64,000 nt of DNA from an uncultured Granulosicoccaceae bacterium. GTDB lineage: Bacteria; Pseudomonadota; Gammaproteobacteria; Granulosicoccales; Granulosicoccaceae. Shown piece by piece: positions 40,614-50,851 of this stretch. The first letter of the stretch is position 1, and every line of letters begins with the position of its first letter. The stretch covers positions 28,509 through 92,508 of the forward strand of contig CALGLE010000012.1 of the NCBI GenBank assembly GCA_937930305.1. Direction: 5' to 3'. The position numbers and the translations under genes are program-made. The notes under the pieces are model-generated. The model was not told the origin of the DNA. It did no database searches and saw only the letters and a list, made by a program, of their open reading frames with translations.

Positions 40614-41912
40614 CTAGGCGTTAGCGCCGAGTAAACGAGCCACCGCGCGATAACCAATGTCTCTTCGCCAATGCACATTGGGCCATTGAATGTTGGCAGC
40701 AGCCTTTTCTGCTAAGGCTTTTGCATCGCTTACGTTTTCAGCGCGGGCCGTGACACACAACACACGCCCGCCGGCTGTGGTGGTGTTGCCAGAGTCATCC
40801 ACTGCCGTGCCGGCATGAAATACTTTCGCACCGGTTGCGGCCGCATCCTTTAATCCTTTAATGACTTCACCGCGGCTGCTGCCACGCGGGTATTCACCGG
40901 CGGCCATGACAATGCCTAAGGTGGTATCGCTTGACCAATTAGCCTCCACGGAATTTAAGTTTCCATCAATGGTGGCATTGAAGAGCTCGGTTAAGTCGCT
41001 GTCTAAACGCATCATTAACGGTTGAGTTTCTGGGTCACCCAAACGTACGTTGTATTCGATTACGCGGGGATCGCCCTTGGCGTCGATCATTAAGCCGACA
41101 TATAAAAAACCTTTAAATGCAGCACCGTCTTTGGCCATACCTTGCACGGTGGGATTAACAATTTGCTGCATCACTTTGTCGTGCACACGCGTTGTTACCA
41201 CAGGCGCTGGGGAATACGCGCCCATGCCGCCGGTGTTTGGCCCGGTGTCGCCTTCATCACGAGCTTTGTGATCTTGACTGGTGGCAAACGGGAGTGCATG
41301 GGTGCCATCAACCAAACAAATAAAACTCGCTTCCTCACCGATCAAACATTCTTCGATAACCACTCGAGCACCGGCTGCTCCGTGTGCGCCGTCGTCTAAC
41401 ATGTCGCGCACCGCTTGTTGAGCTTCAGCATCGGTTTGTGCGACAACCACACCTTTACCGGCAGCGAGGCCATCGGCTTTGATCACGATGGGGGCGGGGT
41501 GGGTGTTTAAATACGCCAAAGCGTCAGCGGACGTTTCAAAGGTTTCAAACGCTGCAGTGGGTATGTTGTGGCGGGTCATAAATTGTTTGGCAAAGTCTTT
41601 ACTGCCTTCCAACTGCGCTGCGGCTTGCGTGGGGCCAAGCACACGTAATCCGGCTGCTTCAAATTTGTCCACCAAACCGATCACCAAGGGAGCTTCGGGG
41701 CCCACCACCGTCATGTCCACTTGATACTGTTTTGCAAAGGCCTCTAGGGCATCCACATCGGTGGCATCAATGGCCACCGTTTCCACCCCCGGTTCGGCCC
41801 GCATACCCGGGTTGCCCGGCGCAACGGTGACGGTGTTTACTTGCGGTGAAGAGGCCAATTTCCACGCGATGGCGTGTTCACGGCCGCCCGATCCAATAAG
41901 AAGAATATGCAT
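40614..41912 (-). CDS. purD: Phosphoribosylamine--glycine ligase
   Basis: MHILLIGSGGREHAIAWKLA, VVGPEAPLVIGLVDKF, DHKARDEGDTGPNTGGMGAYSPAPVV, EYNVRLGDPETQPLMMRL. Confidence 0.97.
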   Translation of the reverse strand: MHILLIGSGGREHAIAWKLASSPQVNTVTVAPGNPGMRAEPGVETVAIDATDVDALEAFAKQYQVDMTVVGPEAPLVIGLVDKFEAAGLRVLGPTQAAAQLEGSKDFAKQFMTRHNIPTAAFETFETSADALAYLNTHPAPIVIKADGLAAGKGVVVAQTDAEAQQAVRDMLDDGAHGAAGARVVIEECLIGEEASFICLVDGTHALPFATSQDHKARDEGDTGPNTGGMGAYSPAPVVTTRVHDKVMQQIVNPTVQGMAKDGAAFKGFLYVGLMIDAKGDPRVIEYNVRLGDPETQPLMMRLDSDLTELFNATIDGNLNSVEANWSSDTTLGIVMAAGEYPRGSSRGEVIKGLKDAAATGAKVFHAGTAVDDSGNTTTAGGRVLCVTARAENVSDAKALAEKAAANIQWPNVHWRRDIGYRAVARLLGANA

Positions 41913-41969
41913 AGCAGTTATGGTGTGTGCGGCTAAGCGGTTTCGAAGGTGAACGCGTATTCTACCTTG

Positions 41970-43208
41970 ATGCCCAATTCCAGCGCTTCAACTGATTCTG
42001 ATGAATCCGCATCAACGATGAGCGGCTCGGGCGGTTTTCGTGACCTGCGCCGATTGTGGCTGTTGGTTGTGATATCGGCAGTTGCGCCCATCATGATCAA
42101 TGGCGTGCTGCCCGCCAACAGCGCCATCATGTCTGAATTCGACGTGTCCTACTCTTTGGTGCAATGGACGCTGACTATCTTCATGATGGCTACTCTTGTG
42201 GCACAGCCCATATTAGGCTACTGCGCCGATCGTTGGGGCCGACGGCCGGTGCTGATAATCAGCCTGTGTGTGTTCGCGGTGGGGTGCTTTGTTTCCGCGT
42301 TCGCAAGCTCTATGGCGATCTTATTATTCGGTCGAATCCTGCAGGGCTTTGGCGGGTCTGTGTGTACCTTTTTGCCACGCACCATGGTGCGGGACCAATT
42401 CCCACAAGATCGCGCCGCCAGCATGATTGGTTACATGACCATGGCTATGATGTTAGCGCCCATGTTTGGCCCAGCCTTTGGGGGTTGGGTAACGGATGAA
42501 TTTGATTGGCGATACATCTACGGCATTTTAGGGGTGGTGGGTTTTGTGGTGAGTTTTCTGGTTTGGCGCTCATTGGCAGAAACTCAACGCAGTTCAGAAA
42601 TTGTGCAGTCGGTGTCATTTATCAAAGCAGCATCCACCTTAGTGCGCATCCCGGAGTTTCGTGCTTATGCATTGTTGATGGCAGGGGCTGTCGGTGTGTA
42701 CTACTCGTTTCTAGGCAGCGCTCCGTATCTGGTCATGGAAGTGCGTGGGGTTTCCGCGTCCCACTTTGGTCGCTGGTTCATGCTGGTGGCAGTGGGGTAT
42801 TTGTCGGGCAATATGGCGGCTGCGATGTTGTCAGAAAAAATTGGTATTCGGCGCATGATCCGTTTAGGCCAAATTCCGTTAGTCATCGGCATTATTGGGT
42901 TTTGGTTGTCGTTGTTTTTTGAATCCCCCGGTGCGTTGTTCTTCCCCATGGCTTGTATCGCATTCTCGAATGGGATGTCATTGCCCAGCCTGACTACAGG
43001 TGCTATGAACGTTTATCCGCCACTCGCAGCTTCCGCATCTGGCATTGCTGGCTCTTTGATGATGGGGGTGGGAATTTTGCTCACGATCGTGTTGGGTATC
43101 TTATTGCCTAAGTCAGAAGTTTGGTTTCATCTATTGGCAACCTTGTCAGTGGCTTGTGGGCTATACGCTTGGTATACCGGTCTAGCGAAAGAAAAACACC
43201 AAGATTGA
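41970..43208 (+). CDS. MFS transporter, Bcr/CflA drug-resistance subfamily
   Basis: QWTLTIFMMATLVAQPILGYCADRWGRRPVLI, RILQGFGGSVCTFLPRTMVRDQF; 12 TM-like. Start at 41970 or 41949. Confidence 0.9.
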   Translation: MPNSSASTDSDESASTMSGSGGFRDLRRLWLLVVISAVAPIMINGVLPANSAIMSEFDVSYSLVQWTLTIFMMATLVAQPILGYCADRWGRRPVLIISLCVFAVGCFVSAFASSMAILLFGRILQGFGGSVCTFLPRTMVRDQFPQDRAASMIGYMTMAMMLAPMFGPAFGGWVTDEFDWRYIYGILGVVGFVVSFLVWRSLAETQRSSEIVQSVSFIKAASTLVRIPEFRAYALLMAGAVGVYYSFLGSAPYLVMEVRGVSASHFGRWFMLVAVGYLSGNMAAAMLSEKIGIRRMIRLGQIPLVIGIIGFWLSLFFESPGALFFPMACIAFSNGMSLPSLTTGAMNVYPPLAASASGIAGSLMMGVGILLTIVLGILLPKSEVWFHLLATLSVACGLYAWYTGLAKEKHQD

Positions 43209-43301
43209 AACGCATTCCAATCCATCGATAGATATAAGTGTTGGGTGCGTTATCTTTAGGTATGAACACAGCACATTCAAAGTCATTCTGAAGGGGCGCC
43301 C

Positions 43302-44567
43302 ATGTTCGGCAGCATCGCCATTGAGAATATTATCGAGGGCTACAAAGCTCAATTCAAGCCGGATAAATCGGGGCTGGGTTATCGATATTTTTCGAATAGT
43401 TATGGGGACGGTATCCCGCTGTCTACTGAGCAGTACACAGCTTACGTGACGGAATTTGAATCCTTCGTTAATCGTTCACAGCGCTTTATGTTCCGTTGGA
43501 CGCTCGGCATGATGCTCGTTTTAATCGTCGTCATGGTTGCCGCACTGACGCTATTGGATTCTGAGGTACTCACAGGTGATCAGTGGGGTTATATTGGAGC
43601 GGGGTTATTCGTACTACCTTTGATCTATTTTTTCTATTCTGGCTATGAACTGCGAAAGAAGCCTTTGCGCGAATTGGTTGAAGAAAATCCGGGTAGTGCA
43701 GCGGTGTTGGGTGTGCAGCGTAAGCGCAGTTTTGAAGAACGCTTCGATCAAAACTTGTTGGGCATTTCCCCACAGGCTATCAGCATGGGCATCGGCGTTG
43801 GCCTTCTGGGTATGGTGGTTTCAGGCTACGAATTTATCAACAAATCACAGTTTAAGCCACTGTACTTAGTGTTTCCTGCGGTAATCGTTATGTTTGCGGC
43901 CATCGGATGGCGTCGGAAAAAAATCAAAACGGAAGAAGCTAAGATATTGCTTGATCAAGCTCAGCTTTCTGAAGCTGCTGAATTACAAGATCAAATCCAT
44001 TATAATGAATCGGCTGAATTGCACAACCCTGCGGCGTTTAAAATAGATCGAGCGCAAAAGGCTTGGTTGACGCTGAACCAACGCGTTGTGCATTCTTGCG
44101 CCGCGCGCGATGTGGAAAACAGTGTGCTCAGCGTTGCCATACCTGCAGCTGATACCGATGCGTATAGAGACGCGGATCCCTATGCGTATTTTCATCAAAT
44201 CATGACGGCTTTTGATAGGGACTTACCGAATCCAAGTGAGGGCGTTTTCTTGCTATCAATGGATTGGAAGGAAGCGGTTAGCGACTATGAGTGGAAACTG
44301 AATTCGGCGGTAGCTACCCATCCGAAAATTGCTGCGGCCTTGTCGTTGCCAGAGGTTAATCGCTACCCAAGCAATGCCTCAATACTTTACGAAGGTGTAC
44401 TGGGGGCTGTTGTGGCGGCCTTGGATCAAGCGGGCTTACGCCAGGTGTTTATCGACGATCTTTCAGATACGTATTATGTTCTGCTAATTAATACGCACGA
44501 TACCGATGCGATCGCACAAATTCTCGCGGATTTACACATGGGATATCGGTTTGATTTTCCGCATTAA
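43302..44567 (+). CDS. Hypothetical membrane protein (421 aa)
   Basis: Uninterrupted ORF with about four hydrophobic TM-like segments in the N-terminal half and a soluble C-terminal half; no family recognised. Confidence 0.65.
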   Translation: MFGSIAIENIIEGYKAQFKPDKSGLGYRYFSNSYGDGIPLSTEQYTAYVTEFESFVNRSQRFMFRWTLGMMLVLIVVMVAALTLLDSEVLTGDQWGYIGAGLFVLPLIYFFYSGYELRKKPLRELVEENPGSAAVLGVQRKRSFEERFDQNLLGISPQAISMGIGVGLLGMVVSGYEFINKSQFKPLYLVFPAVIVMFAAIGWRRKKIKTEEAKILLDQAQLSEAAELQDQIHYNESAELHNPAAFKIDRAQKAWLTLNQRVVHSCAARDVENSVLSVAIPAADTDAYRDADPYAYFHQIMTAFDRDLPNPSEGVFLLSMDWKEAVSDYEWKLNSAVATHPKIAAALSLPEVNRYPSNASILYEGVLGAVVAALDQAGLRQVFIDDLSDTYYVLLINTHDTDAIAQILADLHMGYRFDFPH

Positions 44568-44606
44568 TGAAGAAGTTCCAATCAGTGCGCCATGGCGGTT
44601 TACGAA

Positions 44607-45371
44607 CTAAAACTGACCGCCATTTATTTCTAGGGTTTGCCCGGTGATGTATCCCGATAGTGCAGGGCTTGCCAGAAACACAAACGCTGGAGCGCAATCT
44701 TCGGCTGTGCCTAAGCGTTGCAAAGGAATTTGTTGACGTGTTTTTTCCAGTTTCTCAGCTGACGAATATCGATCATGAAAATCGGTGTGTATAACGCCGG
44801 GTGACAAGGCATTCGCTCGTATCTGTTGTGGTGCTAACTCACGCGCGAGTGCTTTGGTGTAGGTAGACACAAACGCTTTCGTGGCAGAATAAATCGATGA
44901 ACCTGGGCTGCCACCGGTACTGGCTGAAATCGATACCGTGTTCACAATGGCGGCGGCGTGGTTGATCTCAGCAGCTCGTTTGAGTGTGGGTATCAGGCCT
45001 CGGGTGATGCGCATGACCGCATCCTGATTCAACGACACGATATGGCTGTAATCTTCGTCGCTTAAAGTGTCGGCTGGGAAGCGTCCCACCATCGTGCCTG
45101 CGTTATTAATAAGCACATCCACTTGTTGGGTGTGTTCATTGACAAAGTCTACGAAGCTCAATTGCCCCTCACGTGTGGCGAAGTCTGCCGTCATGCCGTG
45201 AATATTGGTATGCAGTGACGTGTCGGCGTGGGAAGTTCTGCCCTGATGGGCAAGAACGATAGCACCTAGCTGGGCGAATAACTCAGCGCAGTTGCGACCA
45301 ATGCCGGTACCGGCTCCCGTGATCGCTATTGTTCGATTTTCGAACAGGTTCGCTGCGAAGCCTGGGTTCAT
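44607..45371 (-). CDS. SDR family oxidoreductase
   Basis: AITGAGTGIGRNCAELFA, LINNAG, YSATKAFVSTYTKALA, SGYITGQTLEINGGQF. Confidence 0.92.
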   Translation of the reverse strand: MNPGFAANLFENRTIAITGAGTGIGRNCAELFAQLGAIVLAHQGRTSHADTSLHTNIHGMTADFATREGQLSFVDFVNEHTQQVDVLINNAGTMVGRFPADTLSDEDYSHIVSLNQDAVMRITRGLIPTLKRAAEINHAAAIVNTVSISASTGGSPGSSIYSATKAFVSTYTKALARELAPQQIRANALSPGVIHTDFHDRYSSAEKLEKTRQQIPLQRLGTAEDCAPAFVFLASPALSGYITGQTLEINGGQF

Positions 45372-45436
45372 GATGGGAAGTTCTCGCTACGGTTCAAACA
45401 CGTAGCTTAACGGATGGGCGTATAACTGGGCTTAAA

Positions 45437-45925
45437 TCAGTTGGCTGGGTAGAGAATTTCTTGACCGATATAGATGGTGCTGCCATTGATTCCATTCGCG
45501 TCACGCAACGCCGTCACTGACGTGTTGTAACGCGCTGCAATCTCCGACAGGGAATCACCGGAACGAACCACGTGGATTAGATAGGGGCGGCCAGTGTCTT
45601 CTTCGGCAGGCTCTTCAACCACCACCGAGGCAACGGTGGGTGTTTCAATAATGACCTGAGTATCTGTCGTGAGGCCGGCGCTGTCGTTGCCGTTGGTGTT
45701 GGATGCGGTCAGCGTAATAGTGCTATCGATGGTTGAGCCGTTGTCAGCGGTAGGGGCTTCAACGCGGGTGTTTGCGAGCACGGTGGAGGTATCAACGTGG
45801 CGAGTGTTTTGATCCCAACGATAGATAGCGGCGCCCAACAGAGTGCCCGATACAACTAAGATGATGAGGTCTGACTTCGCTATCACAATCGATTTTCCAT
45901 AGCTGGTGGCAATCTGTTGGCGCAT
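45437..45925 (-). CDS. LysM-domain membrane-anchored protein
   Basis: TM-like IILVVSGTLLGAAIY; LysM HVVRSGDSLSEIAARYNTSVTALRDANGINGSTIYIGQEILYP. Start at internal Met (MRQQIATSYGK); ORF extends to 46027. Confidence 0.82.
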   Translation of the reverse strand: MRQQIATSYGKSIVIAKSDLIILVVSGTLLGAAIYRWDQNTRHVDTSTVLANTRVEAPTADNGSTIDSTITLTASNTNGNDSAGLTTDTQVIIETPTVASVVVEEPAEEDTGRPYLIHVVRSGDSLSEIAARYNTSVTALRDANGINGSTIYIGQEILYPAN

Positions 45926-46176
45926 GATACCGCGACAAACGCGTTGATTGGGTCGAAAAACCCAATCTGCCACACGATATGGTGCGAAGTCCCGGTATAA
46001 GTGGCCATTTCTGGAAACGTGCCACAATTTTTAATACCTTAGTTCAGTGGATTGACCCGGATTTCGTACGCTGATCAACAACTTAGGTGCAATATCGCGT
46101 GCGAATGCCATTGCTGTAACGTTTGGTTACATACACCGTCACTCAAACCGATAAGTCAATCCGTTGGCTCATCGAG

Positions 46177-47349
46177 TCAATTCACTTGCTCAACGGCCTG
46201 AACGAAACGTTCAATTTCCTCATCGTCGTTGAAGTAGTGCAACGAGGCACGAGCTACATCGGGTAACGAGCGGCGAGAAAAATCCAAACGCGCGGAAGTG
46301 AACAACGCCGTTGACACATTCATGCGTTGTGCGTGTAAGGCGGACTGCATCTGTTGTGCAGAAACTCCGTCTTTGATGAACGTGACGATACCACATTGAC
46401 GGCTTCCTTGGTCTGTGGTGCGAACCCCTGTTAAGTTGTTTAAGTTCGAACGTAAAGAGGCGGCGAGTGTCGTGACTCGTTGTTCGATGGGTTCCAAGCC
46501 AATGGCCATGGCGTACTCTGCTGCCTTGCCCAAACCGATGCGTCCAGCATAGAACGATTCCCAATTTTCAAATCGAATGGCATTAGGCTGAAACGTAAAG
46601 CCGTCATCACTTGACCACATGGCCGAATGTAAATCGATAAATGGCGGATCAAGTTTCTCTATCAAGCCTTTTCGCACATACAAAAATCCGGTGCCGCGCG
46701 GACCGCGCATAAACTTACGCCCAGTACCTGACAACACATCACATTGAATCTTTTGCACATCCACTGGCATCTGCCCAACCGATTGGCATCCATCTAAAAT
46801 ATAAATGAGCCCGGCCTCTTGCGCGATTTTTCCGACCGCTTCTGCCGGGTTGACTAAACCGCCCTGGGTGGGCACGTGGGTGAGTGCGATAACACGAGTG
46901 CGATCAGTAATACGATTTTGCAGCTCGTTAACATCGATTTGCCCTTGTTCATCTGATGGCACCAAATCGATGTGCAACGAACGTCGCTCCGCTTGTTGCA
47001 GCAGCGCTAAATAGTTAGACACGTACTCAGATTCGTGGGTAAGGATTCTATCGCCTGGTTTTAGGGGCAGGGCATAAAACGCCATGTCCCAAGCCCGGGT
47101 TGCGTTTTCTATAAACGCGATTTCATCGGTGTTGGCGTTGAGTAATGTCGCCATCTGGTGATAAAAATTTTCAACTTGGTCCATCGCATGGGCGTGCGCT
47201 TCGTAGCCACCGATTTGTTGCTCTAAATTCAGATGATTGATCACGGAATCAAATACTGGCGTCGGCATAAGTGACGCACCGGCGTTATTGAAATGCAACA
47301 AGTTCTCGCAGCTGGGGGTGTCGGCGCGTACACGAGCTAGGTCAATCAT
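46177..47349 (-). CDS. Class V aminotransferase (PLP-dependent)
   Basis: LHFNNAGASLMPTPVFDSV, YILDGCQSVGQMPVDVQKIQCDVLSGTGRKFMRGPRGTGFLYVRK. Confidence 0.9.
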   Translation of the reverse strand: MIDLARVRADTPSCENLLHFNNAGASLMPTPVFDSVINHLNLEQQIGGYEAHAHAMDQVENFYHQMATLLNANTDEIAFIENATRAWDMAFYALPLKPGDRILTHESEYVSNYLALLQQAERRSLHIDLVPSDEQGQIDVNELQNRITDRTRVIALTHVPTQGGLVNPAEAVGKIAQEAGLIYILDGCQSVGQMPVDVQKIQCDVLSGTGRKFMRGPRGTGFLYVRKGLIEKLDPPFIDLHSAMWSSDDGFTFQPNAIRFENWESFYAGRIGLGKAAEYAMAIGLEPIEQRVTTLAASLRSNLNNLTGVRTTDQGSRQCGIVTFIKDGVSAQQMQSALHAQRMNVSTALFTSARLDFSRRSLPDVARASLHYFNDDEEIERFVQAVEQVN

Positions 47350-48686
47350 TTTTTGTTTCCAAAGGACGGAATTCTATCTATAAGCGCCGAGCCTCCCATG
47401 GCCATACCCGCAAGCCAGGGGCGCACCCTGTCACTGCCGGGAATGCGGCCTGTGGTTAGTCGGCTGAGTAAATCAAAGTCTACAGTGTTCCCGGCAATGG
47501 CTTTGCCCACCGCAGAGCCACAAAAGTTGGCCAAGGCCACACCATGGCCAGAGTAGCCACTGGAGGAATATAAACCTGGTTCTAATTCTCTAACACTGGG
47601 CCAGCGGGTTCGTGTAATACCCAAGGTGCCACCCCAGGCAAAATCGATTCGCGCATCATGCAGTGAAGGAAAAACGGAAACCATGGCACGCTTAACCCGC
47701 TCGGGGTAGTTGACCGGAAATTGATAGCCGTAATTTTCCCCGCCGCCAAAAAGCAAACGATCATCCAGACTACGGCGAAAGTAATTGACCACAAAGCGTG
47801 AATCAGCAACTGCAGCATTACTTGGAAGCAGCGCTTTTATGCGTTCACCTAAGGGTTCAGTGGCAATAATAAAATTGTTGATGGGAATGACATCGGTGCG
47901 CGCTTTTGCCTCGAGCCCATCTAAGTAACCATTCATGGCGCACACCACATGATTGGTTATCACTTGGCCCTGTGGAGTGTGAATTCGAAAGCGTTCGCTA
48001 GAAGTTAACAATCGTTCGATTCGGGTAACAGGGCTTGTTTCATAGATGTCTGCGCTGGCAGCTCGTGCCGCTTTGGCTAATCCAATAGCCAACTTTAAAG
48101 GGTGCAGATGCCCTGAACTTTTATCAAACACCCCCGCATAATACGCGTCGCTTTTAATATGTTCTTGTAATGCGTCTGCATTCAACACTTCTAATTGCGC
48201 ACCTGGATGTAAGGCATTGAATTCATCCGCGTCTTTTGCTAAGCGGGTTAAAGACGTTGCTCGGTGCAGCGTATTAACAATACCAGGGGTGTAATTAATA
48301 TCGAAGCCGTGCGTTTGGCTGAGTTCAAGCACCTGTTGCTTAGCTCGCTCGGCCAAGACCCAATAAGCGATGGAGGCATCTAAGCCGTAGGTTTTTTCGA
48401 TGCTTTCGTGGTGGTTAAAGCCTGAGCCCAGTTGCCCACCGTTACGGCCCGACGCACCCCAGCCCACCCGATGCGCTTCTAGCACACAAACGGACAGCCC
48501 ATGAGAGGCTGCACTTAGGGCCGCTGATAAACCGGTATAACCGCCACCGATGACGCATACATCATAGTGTTCAACACAGTTTAAGGTGGGGTAATCAGGA
48601 ACAGTCGCGGTAGCGTGGTACCAGGAATTCGCGTGTTGACCGGCTGTGTCATTCACATAAAGCAGCTTCATGCTGCCATCATACAT
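47346..48686 (-). CDS. FAD-dependent oxidoreductase, PuuB-like gamma-glutamylputrescine oxidase family
   Basis: YDVCVIGGGYTGLSAALSAASHGLSVCVLEAHRVGWGASGRNGGQLGSGF, LFGGGENYGYQF, SGYSGHGVALANF. 4-bp overlap with aminotransferase start. Confidence 0.92.
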   Translation of the reverse strand: MYDGSMKLLYVNDTAGQHANSWYHATATVPDYPTLNCVEHYDVCVIGGGYTGLSAALSAASHGLSVCVLEAHRVGWGASGRNGGQLGSGFNHHESIEKTYGLDASIAYWVLAERAKQQVLELSQTHGFDINYTPGIVNTLHRATSLTRLAKDADEFNALHPGAQLEVLNADALQEHIKSDAYYAGVFDKSSGHLHPLKLAIGLAKAARAASADIYETSPVTRIERLLTSSERFRIHTPQGQVITNHVVCAMNGYLDGLEAKARTDVIPINNFIIATEPLGERIKALLPSNAAVADSRFVVNYFRRSLDDRLLFGGGENYGYQFPVNYPERVKRAMVSVFPSLHDARIDFAWGGTLGITRTRWPSVRELEPGLYSSSGYSGHGVALANFCGSAVGKAIAGNTVDFDLLSRLTTGRIPGSDRVRPWLAGMAMGGSALIDRIPSFGNKK

Positions 48687-50052
48687 TCAGCAACAGATGC
48701 TCGCGCTCCCATGGGCTAATTACCTGTTCGTAGGCTGAGGTTTCATGTTTTTTGATCGCGCGGTAAGTGGTGCAAAATTCTTCACTTAATATGTCTCGCA
48801 TGGCTTGGTTGCCTTCAAACAATTCCAACGCTTCATACAAACCATAGGGCAGTGCACGTGGCAATGAATACGCATCCACTCGCACCGCATCCCGAGGTTT
48901 TGTGTTGTGCTTCATGCCCAAGTACCCACACGCTAAGCTAGCGGCTATGGCTAAATAGGGGTTGCAGTCCATGCCCACCACACGGTTCTCTACCCGTCTG
49001 GCTGATGGGCTAGATAAGGGTATGCGAATGCCCGTGGTGCGATTGTCTTGCGCCCACTCAATGTTAATAGGGGCCGCATCCTCACGCGTGAAGCGGCGAT
49101 ACGAATTAACGTAAGGCGCTAAAATACAGATAACAGAAGGTAGATGTTCTTGTTGCCCACCAATGAAGTGGTAAAACAAGTCGCTGGCTGAATCGTCTGC
49201 TTTGGTGAAAAGATTTTGACCGGTATGTTTGTCCACCACACTTTGATGAATGTGCATGGCACTGCCTGGCTGATCTTCCATGGGTTTTGCCATGAAGGTA
49301 GCAAAACAGTCGTTGCGCATGGCGGCTTCTCGAATGGTGCGCTTGTAAAAAAACACTTGATCAGCCAGGGCCAGTGGGTCACCGTGCTGTAAGTTAATTT
49401 CAATTTGCCCAGCCCCACCTTCTTGAATAATGGTGTCAATTTCAAAACCTTGAGCTTCAGCAAAATCGTAAATGTCGTCGATGACTTTTCCATACTCTTC
49501 AACGGCTGTCATGGAGTAGGCTTGGCGTGCTACCCCTTGTCGGCCGGATCGACCGATAGGCGGTTCAATGGGATAGTCAGGGTCAATATTAGGTTTGGTT
49601 AAATAAAATTCCAGTTCAGGTGACACTATCGGACGCCAACCTTCCGCATCATATAAAGACAAAACCTTTTTTAAAATATTACGCGGCGCCACCATGATGG
49701 GGTTACCAGCGCGATCTTGAACATCGTGAATCACTTGCAGTGTTGTATCGTCCGACCAAGGCACTGCCGTTGCGGTTGCAAAATCAGGCACCAAGCATAA
49801 ATCCGATTCTTTCCATTGCTCTGGGCTATTTTCTAAATCAACGTAGTCGCCGTTGATGGTTTGTTGAAAAATAGACGTTGGCAAATACATGTTATCTGCG
49901 CGCGTGAACTTGCGCCAAGGCATAGCCTTACCGCGCGACATACCCGCGATGTCCGCCACGATACATTCCACATCGTCCACTCGACGTGCGCCCAACCATT
50001 GAATGAAGGCAGGAGGTAACTGGTTTAGAAAATCGTCTGCTGTATTGCTCAT
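48679..50052 (-). CDS. Glutamine synthetase family protein, PuuA-like gamma-glutamyl-amine ligase
   Basis: SPELEFYLTKPN, GGAGQIEINLQHGDPLALADQVFFYKRTIREAA, ATFMAKPMEDQPGSAMHIHQSV, NRVVGMDCNPYLAIAASLACGY; gene neighbourhood. Confidence 0.92.
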   Translation of the reverse strand: MSNTADDFLNQLPPAFIQWLGARRVDDVECIVADIAGMSRGKAMPWRKFTRADNMYLPTSIFQQTINGDYVDLENSPEQWKESDLCLVPDFATATAVPWSDDTTLQVIHDVQDRAGNPIMVAPRNILKKVLSLYDAEGWRPIVSPELEFYLTKPNIDPDYPIEPPIGRSGRQGVARQAYSMTAVEEYGKVIDDIYDFAEAQGFEIDTIIQEGGAGQIEINLQHGDPLALADQVFFYKRTIREAAMRNDCFATFMAKPMEDQPGSAMHIHQSVVDKHTGQNLFTKADDSASDLFYHFIGGQQEHLPSVICILAPYVNSYRRFTREDAAPINIEWAQDNRTTGIRIPLSSPSARRVENRVVGMDCNPYLAIAASLACGYLGMKHNTKPRDAVRVDAYSLPRALPYGLYEALELFEGNQAMRDILSEEFCTTYRAIKKHETSAYEQVISPWEREHLLLNV

Positions 50053-50055
50053 AAC

Positions 50056-50781
50056 TTAAGCCGCGTGTTGCTCGAGTGCTTGCAAGATAAAATTGCGTAG
50101 CACCAATGCAACACTGGGGTTGTCTAGTTTGTCGCCTAAGGATTGTCGCGCACGGGTCACGTTGTCTGACGGGAATAAATGACCACGCTCATCCAACAAG
50201 TCGGTCACCAAGACATCATCAAATTCTGGATGAGGTTGAATGCTTAGCGCTTGGTTACCGTATTGCAGGGCAGCGTATTTACAGTGACTTGCACTACCAA
50301 CCACTTGCGCATCTTTGGGTAAGTCAATGACTTGATCTTGATGGAAGGCCAATAAATTTGCGGAATCTTGATTTAGGTCTTTGAAAGGACCCTCTAACGT
50401 ATAGTCCGTTTGCCCAATTTGCCAACCACCTTTAAACTTCTCGACAGTTCCGCCCAACGCCTGCGCCAAAATTTGATGGCCAAAGCACACACCAACGATG
50501 GGTTGCTTGGCCGCATAGGCGGCTCGAAGTAAGTCTTCTAATGGCGGTATCCAATCGTGATCTTCATAAGCGCCATTGCGTGAGCCGGACACCATCCAAG
50601 CATCAGCGTCCTCGATAGTAGGGCGTGCGCCTTTGTGTACTTCGAAGGTGGCATAGTCAAAAACGTCATCACCCAACATGGATGCATACAGTGTGGAGTA
50701 GGTGCCGTGTGTGGACACCATTTCATCAGAGAAACGGCCACACTCGAGTATGCCGACCACAGGATGTGTTTTATTGCTCAC
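50056..50781 (-). CDS. Class I glutamine amidotransferase (GuaA-N-like)
   Basis: PIVGVCFGHQILAQALGG nucleophile Cys; SIQPHPEF catalytic His-Pro-Glu. Confidence 0.9.
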   Translation of the reverse strand: MSNKTHPVVGILECGRFSDEMVSTHGTYSTLYASMLGDDVFDYATFEVHKGARPTIEDADAWMVSGSRNGAYEDHDWIPPLEDLLRAAYAAKQPIVGVCFGHQILAQALGGTVEKFKGGWQIGQTDYTLEGPFKDLNQDSANLLAFHQDQVIDLPKDAQVVGSASHCKYAALQYGNQALSIQPHPEFDDVLVTDLLDERGHLFPSDNVTRARQSLGDKLDNPSVALVLRNFILQALEQHAA

Positions 50782-50851
50782 AAAACCTCTAAGGATGGAT
50801 GTGCGAAAAATTCAAAAGCGATGGGTTAAGCACGCCAGAATAGTGCCTAGC

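Noticed and set aside
42164-42922. Two overlapping plus-strand ORFs (111 and 138 aa)
   Set aside because: They lie in an alternative frame wholly inside the MFS transporter gene with clear homology.
44592-44623. ATGGCGGT...ACCGCCAT inverted repeat as a terminator
   Set aside because: Long loop, overlaps the SDR stop codon and has no T-run; not called as a terminator.
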